33,254 nucleotides of DNA from contig NZ_VWSD01000017.1 of assembly GCF_009829685.1 (NCBI RefSeq), positions 1-33,254 of the forward strand. The letters are read 5' to 3'. Shown in pieces: positions 8,110 to 16,556 of the stretch. The stretch is from Cellulomonas citrea. Its GTDB lineage: Bacteria; Actinomycetota; Actinomycetes; Actinomycetales; Cellulomonadaceae. The position numbers and the translations under genes were made by a program. Within the stretch, counting starts at the first letter, position 1; the number at the start of each line of letters is the position of its first letter. The notes under the pieces are model-generated. The model was not told the DNA's origin and searched no databases. It saw only the letters and a list, made by a program, of their open reading frames with translations.

Positions 8110-9997
8110 CCGGGCGAGTGTCGACTCCGAGCTCATCGCTGTCCGACGGCTGCCGTACGGGCTGTCCCGCACGCTGGCCGCCGAACGGGTGCACGCCGAG
8201 GTGCAGGCGCAGGGACCGGCGGTGTGCGAGGCGTTCGCCTCACTCGTCCTGCTGGAGTCCTACCACCACGCCGGTGAGCCGATGAAGGCGCTGGTGCCGT
8301 TCACCCAGGTGCTCCGGCTGGCCGACGAGCACCCCGACCGCCTCGACGAGGGCGACTGGCGGATGCTCCTGTGGTCGTTCAAGTGGCTGCTCGTCGACCT
8401 GGTGCAGACCCCGCAGGTGCCGACCGCCCGGGTGGACGCGCTCATCGAGGACATGCGCCGCCGGTTCGCGACCGCCGGGGCGGGGATGGACGCCGTCGAG
8501 TACGTGCGCTCGCGGTGGGCGGACGTGCGGTGCGCACCCGACGCCGAGCAGGTGTTCGAGACCTGGGTGGCCACCCCGCGCGACGAGTACTCCCAGTGCC
8601 AGGTCTGCGACCCGGGCGACCGGGCGGCCCATCTGCTGGCGGTCGGCCGCACCGAGGAAGCCGTCCGGATCATGGAGGCGGCGGTCGACTCGGGGGCCAC
8701 CTGCCTGAGCGAACCGGCCGACATGCTGTCGCGGCTCGCGCTGGCCTACCTCGACCTCGGTCGCGACGGTGAGGCGGTCACGGCGCACCGGCGCTCGCTG
8801 GCCCAGCTCGACCGGGCCGAGGTGGACCTGCGCTCGGTGCGGGGCCGGGTGCTGCAGTTCCTGGCGCGGGCGGGTGCCCTCGCGCCTGCGGTGCGCCGGA
8901 TCGAGCGGGACCAACGGCTGCTGGACGGTTCGTCGGTGACGGCGCTGGAGCACCTGGGCGTGCTCACCCAGGTCGGGGGCGCGGCCGAGGCGCTGTCGCA
9001 GCTCGCCCCGGGGACGCCGGTGCGGCTCAGCGCGGTCGAGGCGGGCACGCTCGAGGCGCTCGCCGCATGGTGCCGGGTGCAGGCCGAGGAGATCGCCGTC
9101 GCGTTCGACCTCCGGCACGGCGACGACGCGACGAGCCGTTGGGTGGACGAGGCGTGGGCGCTCGCGGTGCGCCCGCTGGACCTCGGGGTGCTGCCGGTCG
9201 CGGGTGGCCCGGCCACGGGTGACGGGCGACCCGGGTCCTCCGTCGCGCCGCACGAGCCCGACCCGGGGCACCCGGCGGTGGCGACGAGCGTCGAGGAGCT
9301 CCTGGACCGGGCCGAGCGCGCCGCCGATGCCGGGCAGCTGGCCCAGGCCGCTCCCTGGTACGCGCAGGCCGCCGATCTGCTCGTCGACCAGGGCCTGCTG
9401 GCCGATGCGGGGTTCGCGTGCGCCGAGGCGGCGCGCTGCGCCCAGGTCCTCGAGGACCACGAAGGCGCGCACCGCGCCTACGGGCGTGCGGTCGCCCTGC
9501 TGGAGGCCGGCGGCGTCGTGGCGGAGCTGCGCGGTGCCGTGCTGCGAGCTTGGGCGGCGACGGCCGAGGTCGCCGGGGCCGGGGACCTCGTGCTGGAGCG
9601 CCTGTCGAGCCTGCGCTTCGAGCTCGCCGGACCCGCTCCCGAGCCGGTGGCGCAGGCTCGCCGGCGGGAGGCGGCGGACGTGGCGGACACCTGCGCCCGG
9701 CTGCTCGCCTCGGCCGGCCGCACCCAGGAGGCGGTGCAGCAGGCCGAGACGGCGGCCGAGGAGTTCGAGGAGCTGGGCGCCCCGGTGGACGCGGGGCAGG
9801 CCTCGTGGCTGGCCGGGCGGCTGCTGCGTGACCTGGGACGCACCACCGAGGCTGTCGCGCGCCTGCAGCGCGCCGGGGGGCAGCTCGTCGGGGCCGGCCC
9901 GGCGCGCGCCGGTGCGGTCGACGACCTCGTCGCCGTGCTGCGTGCTGCCGGTCGGGGGGACGAGGCGCAGCAGGCCGCACGCGCCCTGCTGCGCTGA
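8102..9997 (+). CDS. Tetratricopeptide-repeat protein, Hsp90 operon
   Basis: This 631-residue, mostly helical, Ala/Glu/Leu-rich protein has no membrane segment. One TPR-like block lies at about residues 172-250. A Pro/Gly-rich linker (about 365-395) follows, then a second helical-repeat block at about 397-630, with recurring Ala-Trp/Tyr-Tyr-Ala-Ala and GRTxEAV patterns typical of TPR helices. A CxxC (Cys166, Cys169) sits just before the first block, with Cys201 further on, possibly a small metal site. GTG 8102 lies inside the end of the Hsp90 gene and has a strong GGAAGGAGG (8088-8096). TPR proteins often bind chaperones in eukaryotes; a co-chaperone role here is inference from the operon. 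miaA begins 43 bp downstream. Confidence 0.8.
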   Translation: MRDRASVDSELIAVRRLPYGLSRTLAAERVHAEVQAQGPAVCEAFASLVLLESYHHAGEPMKALVPFTQVLRLADEHPDRLDEGDWRMLLWSFKWLLVDLVQTPQVPTARVDALIEDMRRRFATAGAGMDAVEYVRSRWADVRCAPDAEQVFETWVATPRDEYSQCQVCDPGDRAAHLLAVGRTEEAVRIMEAAVDSGATCLSEPADMLSRLALAYLDLGRDGEAVTAHRRSLAQLDRAEVDLRSVRGRVLQFLARAGALAPAVRRIERDQRLLDGSSVTALEHLGVLTQVGGAAEALSQLAPGTPVRLSAVEAGTLEALAAWCRVQAEEIAVAFDLRHGDDATSRWVDEAWALAVRPLDLGVLPVAGGPATGDGRPGSSVAPHEPDPGHPAVATSVEELLDRAERAADAGQLAQAAPWYAQAADLLVDQGLLADAGFACAEAARCAQVLEDHEGAHRAYGRAVALLEAGGVVAELRGAVLRAWAATAEVAGAGDLVLERLSSLRFELAGPAPEPVAQARRREAADVADTCARLLASAGRTQEAVQQAETAAEEFEELGAPVDAGQASWLAGRLLRDLGRTTEAVARLQRAGGQLVGAGPARAGAVDDLVAVLRAAGRGDEAQQAARALLR

Positions 9998-10027
9998 GCG
10001 GGCGCCCCGACCGGATGCGCGGGCCGG

Positions 10028-10033
10028 TACCGT
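10028..10033 (+). promoter_or_regulatory. -10 element TACCGT for miaA, leaderless geometry
   Basis: TACCGT ends 7 nt before GTG 10041, which has no Shine-Dalgarno sequence. It lies in the 43-bp gap after the TPR gene. Confidence 0.45.
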
Positions 10034-10040
10034 CGGGCCG

Positions 10041-10991
10041 GTGAGCATCGTCGTCGCCGTCGTGGGGCCGACGGCCACCGGCAAGTCCGACCTGGCCGTC
10101 GCCCTGGCCCGTGCGCTGGGCGGCGAGGTCGTCAACGCCGACGCCCTGCAGCTCTATCGCGGGATGGACGTCGGCACCGCCAAGCTGGCGCCCGCCGAGC
10201 GCGGCGGGGTCCGGCACCACCTGCTCGACGTGCTCGACCCCGACGGGGACGCGTCGGTGGCGCAGTTCCGCGAGGCCGGCCGCGAGGTGCTGGCGATGCT
10301 CGACGGAGCCGGTCGCCGGGCCGTGGTCGCGGGCGGCTCCGGGCTGTACGTGCGCGCGCTGCTGGACCCGATGGAGTTCCCCGGCACCGACCCGCTGGTG
10401 CGTGCGGCCCTCGAGGCGCGCGCCGAGCGGGAGGGCCCGGGGCTGCTGCACGACGAGCTGACCCGGCTTGACCCGGTGGCGGCGGCCGCGATCGACCGAC
10501 GCAACACCCGGCGGGTGGTGCGCGCGCTCGAGGTGCACGCCCTCACCGGACGGGTCTCGACCGGTGTGCTGCCGCGCTACCGCTACGAGGTCCCGGCGGT
10601 GCAGATCGGGCTCGACCTGGACCGCGGCGCGCTCGATGCGGCGATCGAGGTGCGGGTCGACCGGATGTGGGCGTCCGGGCTGGTGGACGAGGTGCGGCGG
10701 CTGGCGGCGCACGGTCTGTCGCGCACGGCGGCCCGGGCGGTCGGGTACGCCCAGGTGCTGGCCTACCTGGCCGGTGAGTGCGACGAGCAGGCGGCCCGCG
10801 TCGCGACCGTGGCCGGTACCCGTCGCCTCGCCCGCAAGCAGATGGGGTGGTTCGGCCGTGACCCCCGGGTGCACTGGCTGGACGCCGCCGACCCCCGGCT
10901 GGTCGAACGGGCGCTGGACCTCGTGGCCCGGGCCGATGCGGGGACCTTGCGCGAGGGCAGCGACCCGGTGCGCCGCGCGCTGGGCTCCTGA
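10041..10991 (+). CDS. miaA: tRNA dimethylallyltransferase MiaA
   Basis: MiaA transfers the dimethylallyl group of DMAPP to N6 of A37 in tRNAs reading UNN codons, giving the substrate of MiaB. The 316-residue length is normal. The P-loop is GPTATGKS (9-16). The substrate-binding stretch DALQLYRGMDVGTAK follows, then AGGSGLYVRAL, the RRNTRRVVRALE region, RAVGYAQ and RKQMGWF near the end, all family hallmarks. GTG 10041 is the only start that places the first beta strand directly before the P-loop, and a -10 element sits 7 nt upstream. It probably starts its own transcript that may continue toward dapF. Confidence 0.96.
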   Translation: MSIVVAVVGPTATGKSDLAVALARALGGEVVNADALQLYRGMDVGTAKLAPAERGGVRHHLLDVLDPDGDASVAQFREAGREVLAMLDGAGRRAVVAGGSGLYVRALLDPMEFPGTDPLVRAALEARAEREGPGLLHDELTRLDPVAAAAIDRRNTRRVVRALEVHALTGRVSTGVLPRYRYEVPAVQIGLDLDRGALDAAIEVRVDRMWASGLVDEVRRLAAHGLSRTAARAVGYAQVLAYLAGECDEQAARVATVAGTRRLARKQMGWFGRDPRVHWLDAADPRLVERALDLVARADAGTLREGSDPVRRALGS

Positions 10992-11036
10992 GCGGCAGGG
11001 CTGACCGCCGTCCCTGACCGCCCGGTCCCGGTCGCA

Positions 11037-11079
11037 CCCTGCCGACCGCGCCCTGCCTATCCAACCCTGCCGACCGCGG
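11037..11079 (+). repeat. 15-bp direct repeat upstream of dapF
   Basis: ACCCTGCCGACCGCG occurs at 11037-11051 and again at 11065-11079, with a 28-bp period. Both copies lie in the 116-bp miaA-dapF gap just upstream of the dapF -10 element. They could be a regulator site or a local duplication. Confidence 0.5.
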
Positions 11080-11095
11080 CTCGGTGTTGCCCGCG

Positions 11096-11101
11096 TAGGC
11101 T
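11096..11101 (+). promoter_or_regulatory. -10 element TAGGCT for dapF, leaderless geometry
   Basis: TAGGCT ends exactly 6 nt before GTG 11108, so transcription should begin at the G of the start codon. No ribosome site is present. Confidence 0.5.
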
Positions 11102-11107
11102 GCCCCG

Positions 11108-12082
11108 GTGAGCGCCACGAGCCCCGCCGAGGCCACCCGGCCCGCCGCCCCGCAGCCCGCCACTCGCCTGTCGGTCGTCAAGGGGCACGGCACGCACAAC
11201 GACTTCGTGCTGGTCGACGACCGCGCGGGGCGCCTCGACCTGGACGCCGGGCTCGTCGCGCGGCTCGCGGACCGACGCGGCGGGGTCGGCGGCGACGGGG
11301 TGATCCGCCTCGTGGCCAGCGCGATGCTGCCCGAGGGCCGTGACCTGCAGGCCGGTGAGCCGGCGGCGCGCTGGTTCATGGACTACCGCAACGCCGACGG
11401 CTCGGTGGCCCAGATGTGCGGCAACGGGGTGCGGGTGCTCGCGGCGTTCTGCGAGCGGCTCGGTCTGTGGGACGGCACGGGTGAGCTGGCGCTCGGTACC
11501 CGGGCCGGGGTGCGGCGGGTCCGTCGGGTGCCGGCACCGGACGGGTCGTCCGCGCCGTGGTACGCGGTGGGCATGGGCATGGTCAGCCTGCCGGGGGGCG
11601 AGGCCGCCGTCGACGAGGGCGGCGACCTCCAGGTGCGGGTGGACGGGCTCGACGTGCCGCGTCCGGCGCTGTCGGTCGACGTCGGCAACCCGCACGCCGT
11701 CGTGGCCCTGTCCGACGAGGCGACCCTCGCGCGCGCCGAGCTCGTGCACGCGCCGGTGGTGCGACCGACCCCGGTCGACGGGGTGAACGTCGAGCTCGTG
11801 GTCCCGCTGGGCGAACAGCTCGTCGACGGCGAGACCGTCGGGCGGGTCCGGATGCGGGTGCACGAGCGGGGGGTGGGGGAGACCTCGTCGTGCGGCACGG
11901 GTGCGGTCGCCGTCGCCGCGGCGGTGCGCAGCTGGGCGGGGCCGTCGGCGCCGACCACGTGGCTGGTGCAGGTACCTGGCGGCATGGTGCGGGTGCGGCT
12001 GGCCGCCGACGGCACGGCCGAGCTCGCCGGCCCGGCGGTGCTCGTGGCCGATGTGCAGGTGGACCTGGACGCGCTCGGCTGA
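11108..12082 (+). CDS. dapF: Diaminopimelate epimerase
   Basis: DapF converts LL-diaminopimelate to meso-diaminopimelate, the precursor of lysine and of DAP-type peptidoglycan. The protein has 324 residues, somewhat longer than usual because of an Ala/Pro-rich N-terminal extension (residues 1-20) and a short insertion. The two catalytic cysteines are visible: Cys104 in MCGNGVR and Cys262 in SSCGTGA. Other family marks are GHGTHNDF (26-33), GGVGGDG (58-64) and DVGNPHAV (191-198). GTG 11108 is supported by the -10 element 6 nt upstream. The neighbours miaA and hflX are the usual actinobacterial ones. Confidence 0.96.
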   Translation: MSATSPAEATRPAAPQPATRLSVVKGHGTHNDFVLVDDRAGRLDLDAGLVARLADRRGGVGGDGVIRLVASAMLPEGRDLQAGEPAARWFMDYRNADGSVAQMCGNGVRVLAAFCERLGLWDGTGELALGTRAGVRRVRRVPAPDGSSAPWYAVGMGMVSLPGGEAAVDEGGDLQVRVDGLDVPRPALSVDVGNPHAVVALSDEATLARAELVHAPVVRPTPVDGVNVELVVPLGEQLVDGETVGRVRMRVHERGVGETSSCGTGAVAVAAAVRSWAGPSAPTTWLVQVPGGMVRVRLAADGTAELAGPAVLVADVQVDLDALG

Positions 12083-12111
12083 CGAGACGTCGGACCGACA
12101 GGTCGCTGGGC

Positions 12112-12711
12112 TCAGCTCGCGGCGTCGACCCGCAGCACGCGGAAGCCCTTGGCGGACGCGACCCGTTCGACCGGGAGCCCGAGCTCGGCGGCGATCCACT
12201 GCTGGAGCGAGTCGGCTCCCAGGTTCTTGCTCACGACGAGGTGCGCCGCGCCGCCGGGTGCCAGCCGGGGCAGCCACCGGCCGAGCAGCTCGTGCAGCGC
12301 CGCCTTGCCGATCCGGATCGGCGGGTTCGACCAGATCGCGTCGAAGGTCAGGTCGGCCGGGACGTCGTCGGGCAGCGCCGGGTGCACCGTGGTCAGGTCG
12401 AGCGCACGGGCGTTGTCGGCCACCAGGTCGAGCGCACGGGCGTTGACGTCGACGGCCCACACCCGTCCCTCGCTGCGCAGCGCGAGCTCGAGGGCCACCG
12501 GTCCCCAGCCGCAGCCCAGGTCGAGCAGCTCACCGTCGGCCGGCGGCGGCGGGGTGTGCGTGAGCAGCACCCGGGTCCCCAGGTCCACGTGGTCGGGGCT
12601 GAACACCCCGCCGGCGGTCTGCACACGCACGGTGCGCCCGGCGAGCTCGACCTGCAGGGTCCGTCGACGGGCGTCCGAGACCGGCTCGGCGCTGAAGTAG
12701 TGCTCACCCAC
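12112..12711 (-). CDS. RsmC-like class I SAM-dependent methyltransferase
   Basis: This 199-residue protein belongs to the MTS-domain methyltransferases related to RsmC/RlmG, which make N2-methylguanosine in rRNA. It contains only the catalytic half. SAM motif I is LDLGCGWGP (63-71), the acidic motif is VDVN (87-90), and the target-base motif is NPPI (129-132), typical of enzymes acting on exocyclic amino groups. The N-terminal HYFSAEP and GGVFSPDHVDLGT are usual in these short actinobacterial proteins. GTG 12711 is chosen because TACGGT (12724-12719) ends 7 nt before it. It is antisense between dapF and hflX. The exact substrate is not certain. Confidence 0.85.
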   Translation of the reverse strand: MGEHYFSAEPVSDARRRTLQVELAGRTVRVQTAGGVFSPDHVDLGTRVLLTHTPPPPADGELLDLGCGWGPVALELALRSEGRVWAVDVNARALDLVADNARALDLTTVHPALPDDVPADLTFDAIWSNPPIRIGKAALHELLGRWLPRLAPGGAAHLVVSKNLGADSLQQWIAAELGLPVERVASAKGFRVLRVDAAS

Positions 12712-12718
12712 GCCCCGG

Positions 12719-12724
12719 ACCGTA
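12719..12724 (-). promoter_or_regulatory. -10 element TACGGT for the methyltransferase, leaderless geometry
   Basis: On the minus strand TACGGT is followed by 7 nt and then GTG 12711; no Shine-Dalgarno sequence is seen. Confidence 0.45.
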
Positions 12725-12815
12725 CCGGCCCGGCTCGGCCGGCAGCGAAATGCCTCGCCGGTGGGCAGCGGGCCATGGGACCCTGGAGGCCGACCAGCCA
12801 CCCGAGAGGATCTGC

Positions 12816-14345
12816 GTGAGCGAGACCGGACCAGAGCGCACGCCACCTGAGCACGGCGCGTCCGAGCGCACCGCACCCGACCGCACCCCCGCCCAGGTCG
12901 CCGACGACGTGGTGGCGCGCGTGCTGGCCCGCACGGGCACCGCGCTGCAGTCCACCGACGCCGGGCACACCTCCTACGACGGCGACCAGCTCGAGCTGGC
13001 TGAGCGCACCTCGCTGCGCCGGGTCGCGGGGCTGTCCACCGAGCTGGAGGACGTCACCGAGGTCGAGTACCGGGCCCTGCGGCTGGAGAAGGTGGTGCTC
13101 GTCGGCCTGTGGAGCGGCGGCGCGCCCGAGGCCGCGGAGGTGTCGCTGCGCGAGCTGGCGGCCCTCGCGGAGACCGCCGGCTCCCAGGTCCTCGACGGGC
13201 TGCTGCAGCGGCGCCACACCCCGGACCCGAGCACCTACCTCGGCTCGGGCAAGGCGGCCGAGCTCGCGGGTGTGGTCGCAGCGGTCGGGGCCGACACGGT
13301 GGTCGTCGACGGTGAGCTGGCGCCCTCGCAACGCCGTGCGCTGGAGGACGTGGTGCGGGTCAAGGTGATCGACCGCACGGCGCTCATCCTCGACATCTTC
13401 GCCCAGCACGCCCGCTCCAAGGAGGGCAAGGCGCAGGTCGAGCTGGCCCAGCTGGAGTACCTGCTGCCGCGGCTGCGCGGCTGGGGCGAGTCGATGTCCC
13501 GCCAGGCCGGTGGCCAGGTCGGCGGCGCCGGCCAGGGCATGGGGTCACGCGGCCCCGGTGAGACCAAGATCGAGCTGGACCGCCGTCGCATCCGCACCCG
13601 GATGGCCAAGCTGCGTCGTGAGATCGCGGGGATGGCACCGGCCCGGGTGACGAAGCGGGCGTCCCGGGTGCGCGGTGCGGTGCCGTCGGTGGCGATCGCC
13701 GGGTACACCAACGCCGGCAAGTCCTCCCTGCTCAACCGGCTCACCGGTGCCGGTGTCCTGGTGGAGAACGCGCTGTTCGCGACCCTGGACCCCACCGTGC
13801 GCCGGGCGCTCACGTCCGACGGACGGGTGTACACCCTCACCGACACCGTCGGCTTCGTCCGGGCGCTGCCGCACCAGCTGGTCGAGGCGTTCCGGTCGAC
13901 GCTGGAGGAGGTCGCCGACGCCGACCTCGTGCTGCACGTGGTCGACGCGGCCCACCCGGACCCGTTCGGTCAGCTGGCCGCGGTGCGCGAGGTGCTGGCC
14001 GAGATCCCGGGTGCGCTGGACGTGCCCGAGCTCGTCGTGCTCAACAAGGCGGACCTCGCCGACCCGGAGGTGCTCACCCGGCTGCGCAGCCGCGAGCACG
14101 GGGCGATCACGGTGTCGGCGCACACGGGTGAGGGCATCGAGGAGCTCCGCGAGCTCATCGCGCAGTGGCTGCCGCGCCCGGGGGTGCTCGTCGACGTCGT
14201 CGTCCCGTACGAGCGGGGGGACCTCGTGCACCTGGTGCACGAGCACGGCGAGATCGAACACGAGGAGCACCGCCCCGAGGGCACGGCGCTGCGCGCCCGG
14301 GTGGACGCGGGCCTGGCCGACGCCCTGACCGCGGCGGCTCGCTGA
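12816..14345 (+). CDS. hflX: GTPase HflX
   Basis: HflX is a ribosome-associated GTPase that splits stalled or hibernating 70S ribosomes and in actinobacteria is linked to antibiotic tolerance. The 509-residue protein has an N-terminal extension of about 85 residues, then the HflX nucleotide-binding and coiled-coil domain (about 88-275) with YLGSGKAAEL (141-150), DRTALILDIFAQHA (186-199) and a Gly-rich GQGMGSRGPGETKIELDRR region (239-257). The G domain follows, with G1 GYTNAGKS (296-303), G3 DTVGFVR and G4 NKAD. GTG 12816 has GAGAGGA 5 nt upstream. It is divergent from the methyltransferase gene, and dinG follows 93 bp downstream. Confidence 0.96.
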   Translation: MSETGPERTPPEHGASERTAPDRTPAQVADDVVARVLARTGTALQSTDAGHTSYDGDQLELAERTSLRRVAGLSTELEDVTEVEYRALRLEKVVLVGLWSGGAPEAAEVSLRELAALAETAGSQVLDGLLQRRHTPDPSTYLGSGKAAELAGVVAAVGADTVVVDGELAPSQRRALEDVVRVKVIDRTALILDIFAQHARSKEGKAQVELAQLEYLLPRLRGWGESMSRQAGGQVGGAGQGMGSRGPGETKIELDRRRIRTRMAKLRREIAGMAPARVTKRASRVRGAVPSVAIAGYTNAGKSSLLNRLTGAGVLVENALFATLDPTVRRALTSDGRVYTLTDTVGFVRALPHQLVEAFRSTLEEVADADLVLHVVDAAHPDPFGQLAAVREVLAEIPGALDVPELVVLNKADLADPEVLTRLRSREHGAITVSAHTGEGIEELRELIAQWLPRPGVLVDVVVPYERGDLVHLVHEHGEIEHEEHRPEGTALRARVDAGLADALTAAAR

Positions 14346-14426
14346 CCGACCGGACGTGACCGGACTGCCTGCGGACCGGTCGGGCGCCGCCCGGCACGGC
14401 TGACCGGCACCGTCGGCGGGCGGCAC

Positions 14427-14432
14427 TACCCT
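14427..14432 (+). promoter_or_regulatory. -10 element TACCCT for dinG, leaderless geometry
   Basis: TACCCT ends 6 nt before GTG 14439, the same arrangement as dapF. No ribosome site is seen. Confidence 0.5.
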
Positions 14433-14438
14433 GACCCG

Positions 14439-16490
14439 GTGCCTGACGACCCTGACGAGACCGCCGGCGTCGACAGGCTGCTGGACCGCGCGGTCGCGGC
14501 GCTCGGCGGGACCCGCCGCGACGGCCAGCTCACCATGGCGCGCGAGGTCGCGCGGGCCCTGGGGACCGGGGAGCACGTGCTCGTCCAGGCCGGGACCGGG
14601 ACCGGCAAGTCGCTGGCCTACCTGGTGCCAGCGATCGCGCACGCGGTGCGGGAGGACGAACGGGTCGTCGTGTCCACGGCGACCCTGGCGCTGCAGCGCC
14701 AGGTGATCGGCCGGGACCTGCCCCTGGTCGCCCAGGCGCTCGCCGGCGACCTGCCCCGGCAACCGACGACGGCGCTGCTCAAGGGCTGGCAGCACTATCT
14801 GTGCGTGCACAAGGTCGCTGGTGGCTACCCGTCGGACGACACGTTGTTCGACGTCGAGGAGGCCTCGCCGACGCCCGACCCCGCCGGTCTGGGCGCCCAG
14901 GTGCTGCGGCTGCGCGAGTGGGCGGCCGGCACCGGGACGGGGGACCGCGACGAGCTGGTGCCCGGGGTGAGCGAACGCGCCTGGCGGCAGGTCTCGGTGA
15001 CGTCGCTGGAGTGCCTCGGCCGACGCTGCCCGATGATCTCCGAGTGCTTCGCCGAGGCGGCCCGGGAGCAGTCGCGACGGGCCGATGTCGTCGTCACCAA
15101 CCACGCGATGCTCGCGGTCGCGGCGACCGGCGCCCCCCAGGTGCTGCCCGAGCACCAGGTGCTCGTCGTCGACGAGGCGCACGAGCTGGCCGACCGGGTG
15201 ACCTCCCAGGCGACCCTCGAGCTGTCGATCGCGACCATCGAGCACGCCGGGCGGATGGCCCGACGGCACGGCGGGGTGCCCACCACCGACCTGGACGCCG
15301 CGAGCCAGCAGCTGGCCCAGGTGCTCGTCGGCACACCCGAGGGCCGCTTCACCGGTGCGCTGCCGGACTCGCTCGGCGAGGCCGTCGGTGTGGTCCGGGA
15401 TGCGGCGAGGGCCCTGGTGAGCGCGTTGCGGCCCTCGTCGACCGGCACCGCGGCCGGGGCCGACGCGGTCGCCGAGGGCGGTCGCTCGATGGCCGGTGCC
15501 GCCATGCTCGCGCTGTTCGAGGTCGCCGAGACCATGTCCGGTGACGCGCAGGAGCTGGCCCAGACGGTGCTGTGGTGCGCCCGGGGCCAGGACGCGCGCG
15601 GGGTGCCGACGACCCGGCTGCACGCGGCGCCGCTCGCGGTGAACGGGCTCATCCGGTCCCGGCTGCTCGACGGGCGCAGCGCCGTCCTCACCTCGGCGAC
15701 GCTGTCCCTGGGCGGCTCGTTCGACGCCGCGGCCCGTGCGGTGGGGCTCGCGCCGGGGGCCGGTCAGGAGGCGGCGACGCCCTGGCGCGGCCTCGACGTC
15801 GGCAGCCCGTTCGACTACGCCCGCCAGGGCATCTGCTACGTCGCACGGCACCTGCCGGCGCCCGGACGTGACCCGGCGACCGACGCCCAGCTCGACGAGA
15901 TCGAGGCGCTCGTGCGTGCCGCGGGCGGGCGCACCCTCGGGCTCTTCTCGTCGCGGCGGGCGGCGGTGGCGGCAGGTGCGGCGATGCGCGAACGGCTCGA
16001 CGTCCCGGTGCTGGTCCAGGGCGACGACCAGCTCGGGGCGCTGGTCGACCGGTTCGTCGCCGAACCGGCGAGCTGCCTGTTCGGCACCTTGTCGCTGTGG
16101 CAGGGCGTCGACGTGCCCGGCAGCACCTGCCGGCTCGTCGTGATCGACCGGATCCCGTTCCCGCGGCCCGACGACCCGGTGTCGTCGGCCCGTGCGGAGG
16201 CGGTGGCCCGGGCGGGCGGCAACGGGTTCATGGCGGTGGCGGCCTCGCACGCCGCGCTGCTGCTGGCCCAGGGCGCGGGGCGTCTCATCCGCACCACCGA
16301 GGACCGCGGCGTGGTCGCGGTCCTCGACCCGCGGCTCGTGACCAGCCGCTACGGGGAGTACCTGCTGCGCTCGATGCCGCCGTTCTGGCGCACCACCGAC
16401 CGGCAGGTGGCGATCGATGCGCTGAGCAGGCTCGCGGCGGGCGACGAGCCGTCCGTCCCCTCGGTCGACGGGTCCGGGCTGCCCGGCTAG
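14439..16490 (+). CDS. dinG: ATP-dependent DNA helicase, DinG/XPD type with Fe-S cluster
   Basis: This 683-residue superfamily 2 helicase is of the DinG/XPD group, which unwinds DNA 5' to 3' and resolves R-loops and branched DNA. Walker A is AGTGTGKS (51-58) and Walker B is DEAH (245-248, in VVDEAHEL). Four cysteines between them match the Fe-S cluster of the family: Cys122 in HYLC, then Cys192, Cys197 and Cys203 in ECLGRRCPMISEC. The C-terminal helicase motifs include GLFSSRRAA, LWQGVDVPG and QGAGRLIR. Actinobacterial members carry no exonuclease domain, and none is present. E. coli dinG is SOS-controlled; I see no LexA site in front of this one. The stop overlaps the ldh -10 element. Confidence 0.93.
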   Translation: MPDDPDETAGVDRLLDRAVAALGGTRRDGQLTMAREVARALGTGEHVLVQAGTGTGKSLAYLVPAIAHAVREDERVVVSTATLALQRQVIGRDLPLVAQALAGDLPRQPTTALLKGWQHYLCVHKVAGGYPSDDTLFDVEEASPTPDPAGLGAQVLRLREWAAGTGTGDRDELVPGVSERAWRQVSVTSLECLGRRCPMISECFAEAAREQSRRADVVVTNHAMLAVAATGAPQVLPEHQVLVVDEAHELADRVTSQATLELSIATIEHAGRMARRHGGVPTTDLDAASQQLAQVLVGTPEGRFTGALPDSLGEAVGVVRDAARALVSALRPSSTGTAAGADAVAEGGRSMAGAAMLALFEVAETMSGDAQELAQTVLWCARGQDARGVPTTRLHAAPLAVNGLIRSRLLDGRSAVLTSATLSLGGSFDAAARAVGLAPGAGQEAATPWRGLDVGSPFDYARQGICYVARHLPAPGRDPATDAQLDEIEALVRAAGGRTLGLFSSRRAAVAAGAAMRERLDVPVLVQGDDQLGALVDRFVAEPASCLFGTLSLWQGVDVPGSTCRLVVIDRIPFPRPDDPVSSARAEAVARAGGNGFMAVAASHAALLLAQGAGRLIRTTEDRGVVAVLDPRLVTSRYGEYLLRSMPPFWRTTDRQVAIDALSRLAAGDEPSVPSVDGSGLPG

Positions 16491-16493
16491 CCT
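16465..16493 (+). promoter_or_regulatory. Promoter of the lactate dehydrogenase gene
   Basis: TCGACG (16465-16470), a 17-bp spacer and TAGCCT (16488-16493) form a credible promoter at the end of dinG; the dinG stop TAG is the first half of the -10. The leader to ATG 16557 would be about 57 nt. Confidence 0.5.
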
Positions 16494-16556
16494 CACCGTG
16501 TCCTGTGTGGGCGCGGCCCGTCGGGTCCGCCCGTCCGGCCCGTCCGAGAGGTACCG

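Noticed and set aside
4523..9997. The YbjN-Hsp90-TPR cluster as a phage-defence system
   Set aside because: No nuclease, toxin, sensor or mobile-element gene lies nearby, composition matches the surroundings, and the neighbours are housekeeping genes.
12394..12445. A 22-bp sequence repeated with a 30-bp period inside the RsmC-like gene, giving NARALDL twice
   Set aside because: Residues 90-106 fit the normal spacing of this helix region in RsmC-like enzymes without an insertion, so it looks like chance codon similarity rather than a duplication.
14346..14438. A LexA box in front of the DinG-type helicase
   Set aside because: dinG is an SOS gene in E. coli, but I found no TCGAAC-N4-GTTCGA-like site here. 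None was found upstream of helD either.
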